A stretch of DNA of 64,000 bases from an uncultured Prevotella sp. (lineage in GTDB: Bacteria > Bacteroidota > Bacteroidia > Bacteroidales > Bacteroidaceae): positions 1-64,000 of the forward strand of contig NZ_URNN01000001.1 in assembly GCF_900549175.1 (NCBI RefSeq), read 5' to 3'. The position numbers and the translations under genes are program-made. The notes under the pieces are model-generated. The model saw only the letters and a list, made by a program, of their open reading frames with translations, was not told the origin of the DNA and did not search any database. Shown piece by piece: positions 63,201 to 64,000 of the stretch (position 1 is its first letter; every line of letters begins with the position of its first letter).

Positions 63201-64000
63201 TTTCCACATCAAAGAGTTCTGATGCGAATGCGGCATAAAGCTGTGTGTCTATCCACCGCTCGCCCATGTTGATGTCAAGCTCCTCGTATGGCACAGGTTC
63301 GGGACATACGTCCTCCAGTGCTTTTAATGCCTCTTCCGCATACACCTTTTCCTTGCCGTCCAAGTTGGCGATGCAGGAAACTATCTCTTTGCTCTTGGCT
63401 ATCACGTTTCCTGCAAGGAACATGCCTTTGTGCTCCCATCTGCTGGCAGTTGGATTATAGAATATCTCGCCTTTGAGTTCTGCGGCTATATCGTCCTCGC
63501 TCTTGCCTGTGGACTGGACGATGTAGGTCATGTTCACACCTCCGTAATAGTTAAGGCTGCTCAGCAAGGCTTCCATGGAAGTCTGTATCTTTGACGTGGT
63601 TTCTTTTTGAAATGCGACCGGCTCACGCATGATGTCAGCCTTGAATATGTCCGTGCCGACCTGCATTTCAATGGTGAACACCTCCACACCGAGGCTGTCA
63701 AGCATTATAAACTCCTTGTTGTCGTTGTCATGGAAAAATCCCCATTTGCTGACAAAGGCATCATACTCCCTGTTAAGTTGTTCCCTCAATGCTTTTTCTT
63801 CCCTCTGTTCCTCTCTTTCTATGTTTGAGAGTTCAAAATAGGTCTTACGGATAGGGAAATAGTCCCTTGCCCTCTCGATGTTCACCTTGCCGTCATCAAC
63901 AGGCATAAAGTCAACTGCCGTTGCGGTATAATGGCTGGACTTCCTGTACTGCAACGTGCCGACCTGTCCCTCGAACATCACCAAAGCACCGTTTTTCATC
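60265..64000 (-). CDS. Giant SNF2-like helicase (partial, C-terminal part)
   Basis: At least 1244 residues are visible and the frame is open at the window edge, so the N-terminus is missing. The motor has a Walker A segment HEVGTGKTMIMCAG (about 419-432), a DEAH-type HIFIDECHLFKN (about 586), and C-terminal motif VI near 925 (PADMEQRNGRAVRKG). A coiled coil follows (about 1040-1130) and again near 1190-1230. It resembles the long helicase/methylase proteins of Bacteroidales mobile elements, in which an N-6 adenine methylase precedes the helicase. That methylase would lie outside the window. It may remodel or protect transferred DNA. Confidence 0.8.
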   Translation of the reverse strand, partial: MKNGALVMFEGQVGTLQYRKSSHYTATAVDFMPVDDGKVNIERARDYFPIRKTYFELSNIEREEQREEKALREQLNREYDAFVSKWGFFHDNDNKEFIMLDSLGVEVFTIEMQVGTDIFKADIMREPVAFQKETTSKIQTSMEALLSSLNYYGGVNMTYIVQSTGKSEDDIAAELKGEIFYNPTASRWEHKGMFLAGNVIAKSKEIVSCIANLDGKEKVYAEEALKALEDVCPEPVPYEELDINMGERWIDTQLYAAFASELFDVETSVMYFDVNDTYLVRLQGYSPIAYNTYSVRSYNGEDLFVFALQDTVPEITKEIYRGGEKVRVPDEEAIQEAATKIQEIRSKFNTWLDNRPIAERDELVRVYNERFNCYVRSHYDGSAQTFPGLSFEQFPYNDLYPSQKDAIWMIKQLGGGICWHEVGTGKTMIMCAGAYEMKRLGLVQKPMIIGLKANVHEIADTFRKAYPTAKVLYPGKEDFTPSNRKEVFSKIKNNNWDCIIMTHDQFSKIPQSEETMIEIFTEELADVERSLEVLEKSTMRYRSGKMQKGLEQRKQNLTAKLAELRLKIESRKDDTVDFHSMGIDHIFIDECHLFKNLMFQTRHTRVAGIGNTRGSQRAMNMLFAIRDIQNRNGRDLGATFLSGTVVVNALTELYVMFKYLRPRELQRQQISCFDAWAAIFTKKTADYELNVTGAIKRKECFRTYIKVPELAMFLREITDYRTADMINLDVPDKNVRFLSHAPTIAQEEMIGRLVSFANSGQWDDLGLDTPEPDNLDKAKMLIATNVARKMALDMRLLGGKFTDDANNKASICARTIHDYYVRSNANRGTQFVFSDLSTYKPGEWNIYSDIKDKLVRLGIPADEIQFIQCAKTERARKRLFEDMNSGKVRVLFGSTTMLGTGVNAQKRAVAVHHLEIPWRPADMEQRNGRAVRKGNTVKLWGGNVVDVVIYGTEKTLDAYKFNLLKNKQMFINQINNGTIAVRRIDEDSMDEDSGMNFAEFVAILSGNTDLLNKAKLDNKIMQLEKEQAIFKKSRIKAERKIAANRQEIEKVSRTAERMRQDLEYISSYNGEAVTLLLNMQQTTAEETGRELHRISKTYRSGVYETIGSYMGLNLLVHSETNLTGLFDHNSFFVEGISGLKYRYGLSGALPLGFVESAQYPRITLEKLPVLLKEQQNRIGKLESELPTLQEIVSREWDKADELARLTLECKELQRKIEADLNKTEQQPETSSEPETEIKAAEKVA

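Overview
The window is bacterial and almost certainly from the order Bacteroidales (Bacteroides, Phocaeicola, Parabacteroides or Prevotella). The evidence is the Bacteroidetes promoter form (TTTG, about 19 bases, then TAnnTTTG) seen many times, a type IX secretion (T9SS) C-terminal sorting domain, and a large set of gene families typical of Bacteroidales conjugative elements. No rRNA, tRNA, CRISPR array, integrase or insertion sequence was recognised. Function calls come from reading motifs, not from database searches.

Layout. (1) 1-4423: an AT-rich block with one long gene for a PRTase-like/TIR protein, probably a defence gene, with a strong terminator. (2) 4513-15670: a GC-rich two-gene unit, a secreted T9SS-tagged protein followed by a 2712-residue SpvB/RHS protein whose 3' end is frameshifted and cut short next to the AT-rich block. 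(3) 15671-20374: a palindromic promoter, a strongly folded candidate RNA, and a small cluster (alpha-oxoamine synthase plus GNAT/FemAB-like acyltransferase) flanked by two TetR regulators. (4) 21054-38795: a long rightward operon of conjugative-element genes: primase-like toprim protein, PH-domain membrane protein, secreted VirB5-sized paralogues, three peptidoglycan hydrolases (one leftward), an ArdC-like/MutS-I fusion, an OB-fold protein and an ArdC antirestriction metalloprotease. (5) 39029-49768: leftward genes with PcfJ/PcfK, an OmpA-like protein, a MobV relaxase with a candidate oriT, and a lipoprotein operon. (6) 50097-52468: a rightward insert with a catalytically dead serine-recombinase homologue, an AT-rich gene of unknown function and two membrane proteins. 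(7) 52535-64000: leftward maintenance genes (PRTase, SLOG, ParA and a ribbon-helix-helix partner, SSB, a giant helicase), interrupted by a rightward Abi_2/HEPN gene with a compact structured leader RNA.

Regions 4 to 7 look like one conjugative plasmid or integrative element. Its genes cover strand processing (relaxase, primase-like protein, SSB), wall opening (peptidoglycan hydrolases), evasion of host restriction (ArdC), partition (ParA) and cargo defence (Abi_2). The VirB4-like ATPase, coupling protein and integrase are not visible and may lie outside the window.

The non-coding DNA is unusually organised. Five divergent modules share one leader pattern and a rightward Bacteroidetes promoter. 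A GC-rich repeat is dispersed in five or six copies. A TTTGAGTTTGATT motif occurs at two distant control regions, a GTGAATACTAY motif occurs before three leftward operons, TACTA repeats flank the par genes, and a roughly 1 kb non-coding region carries two collinear structured modules.
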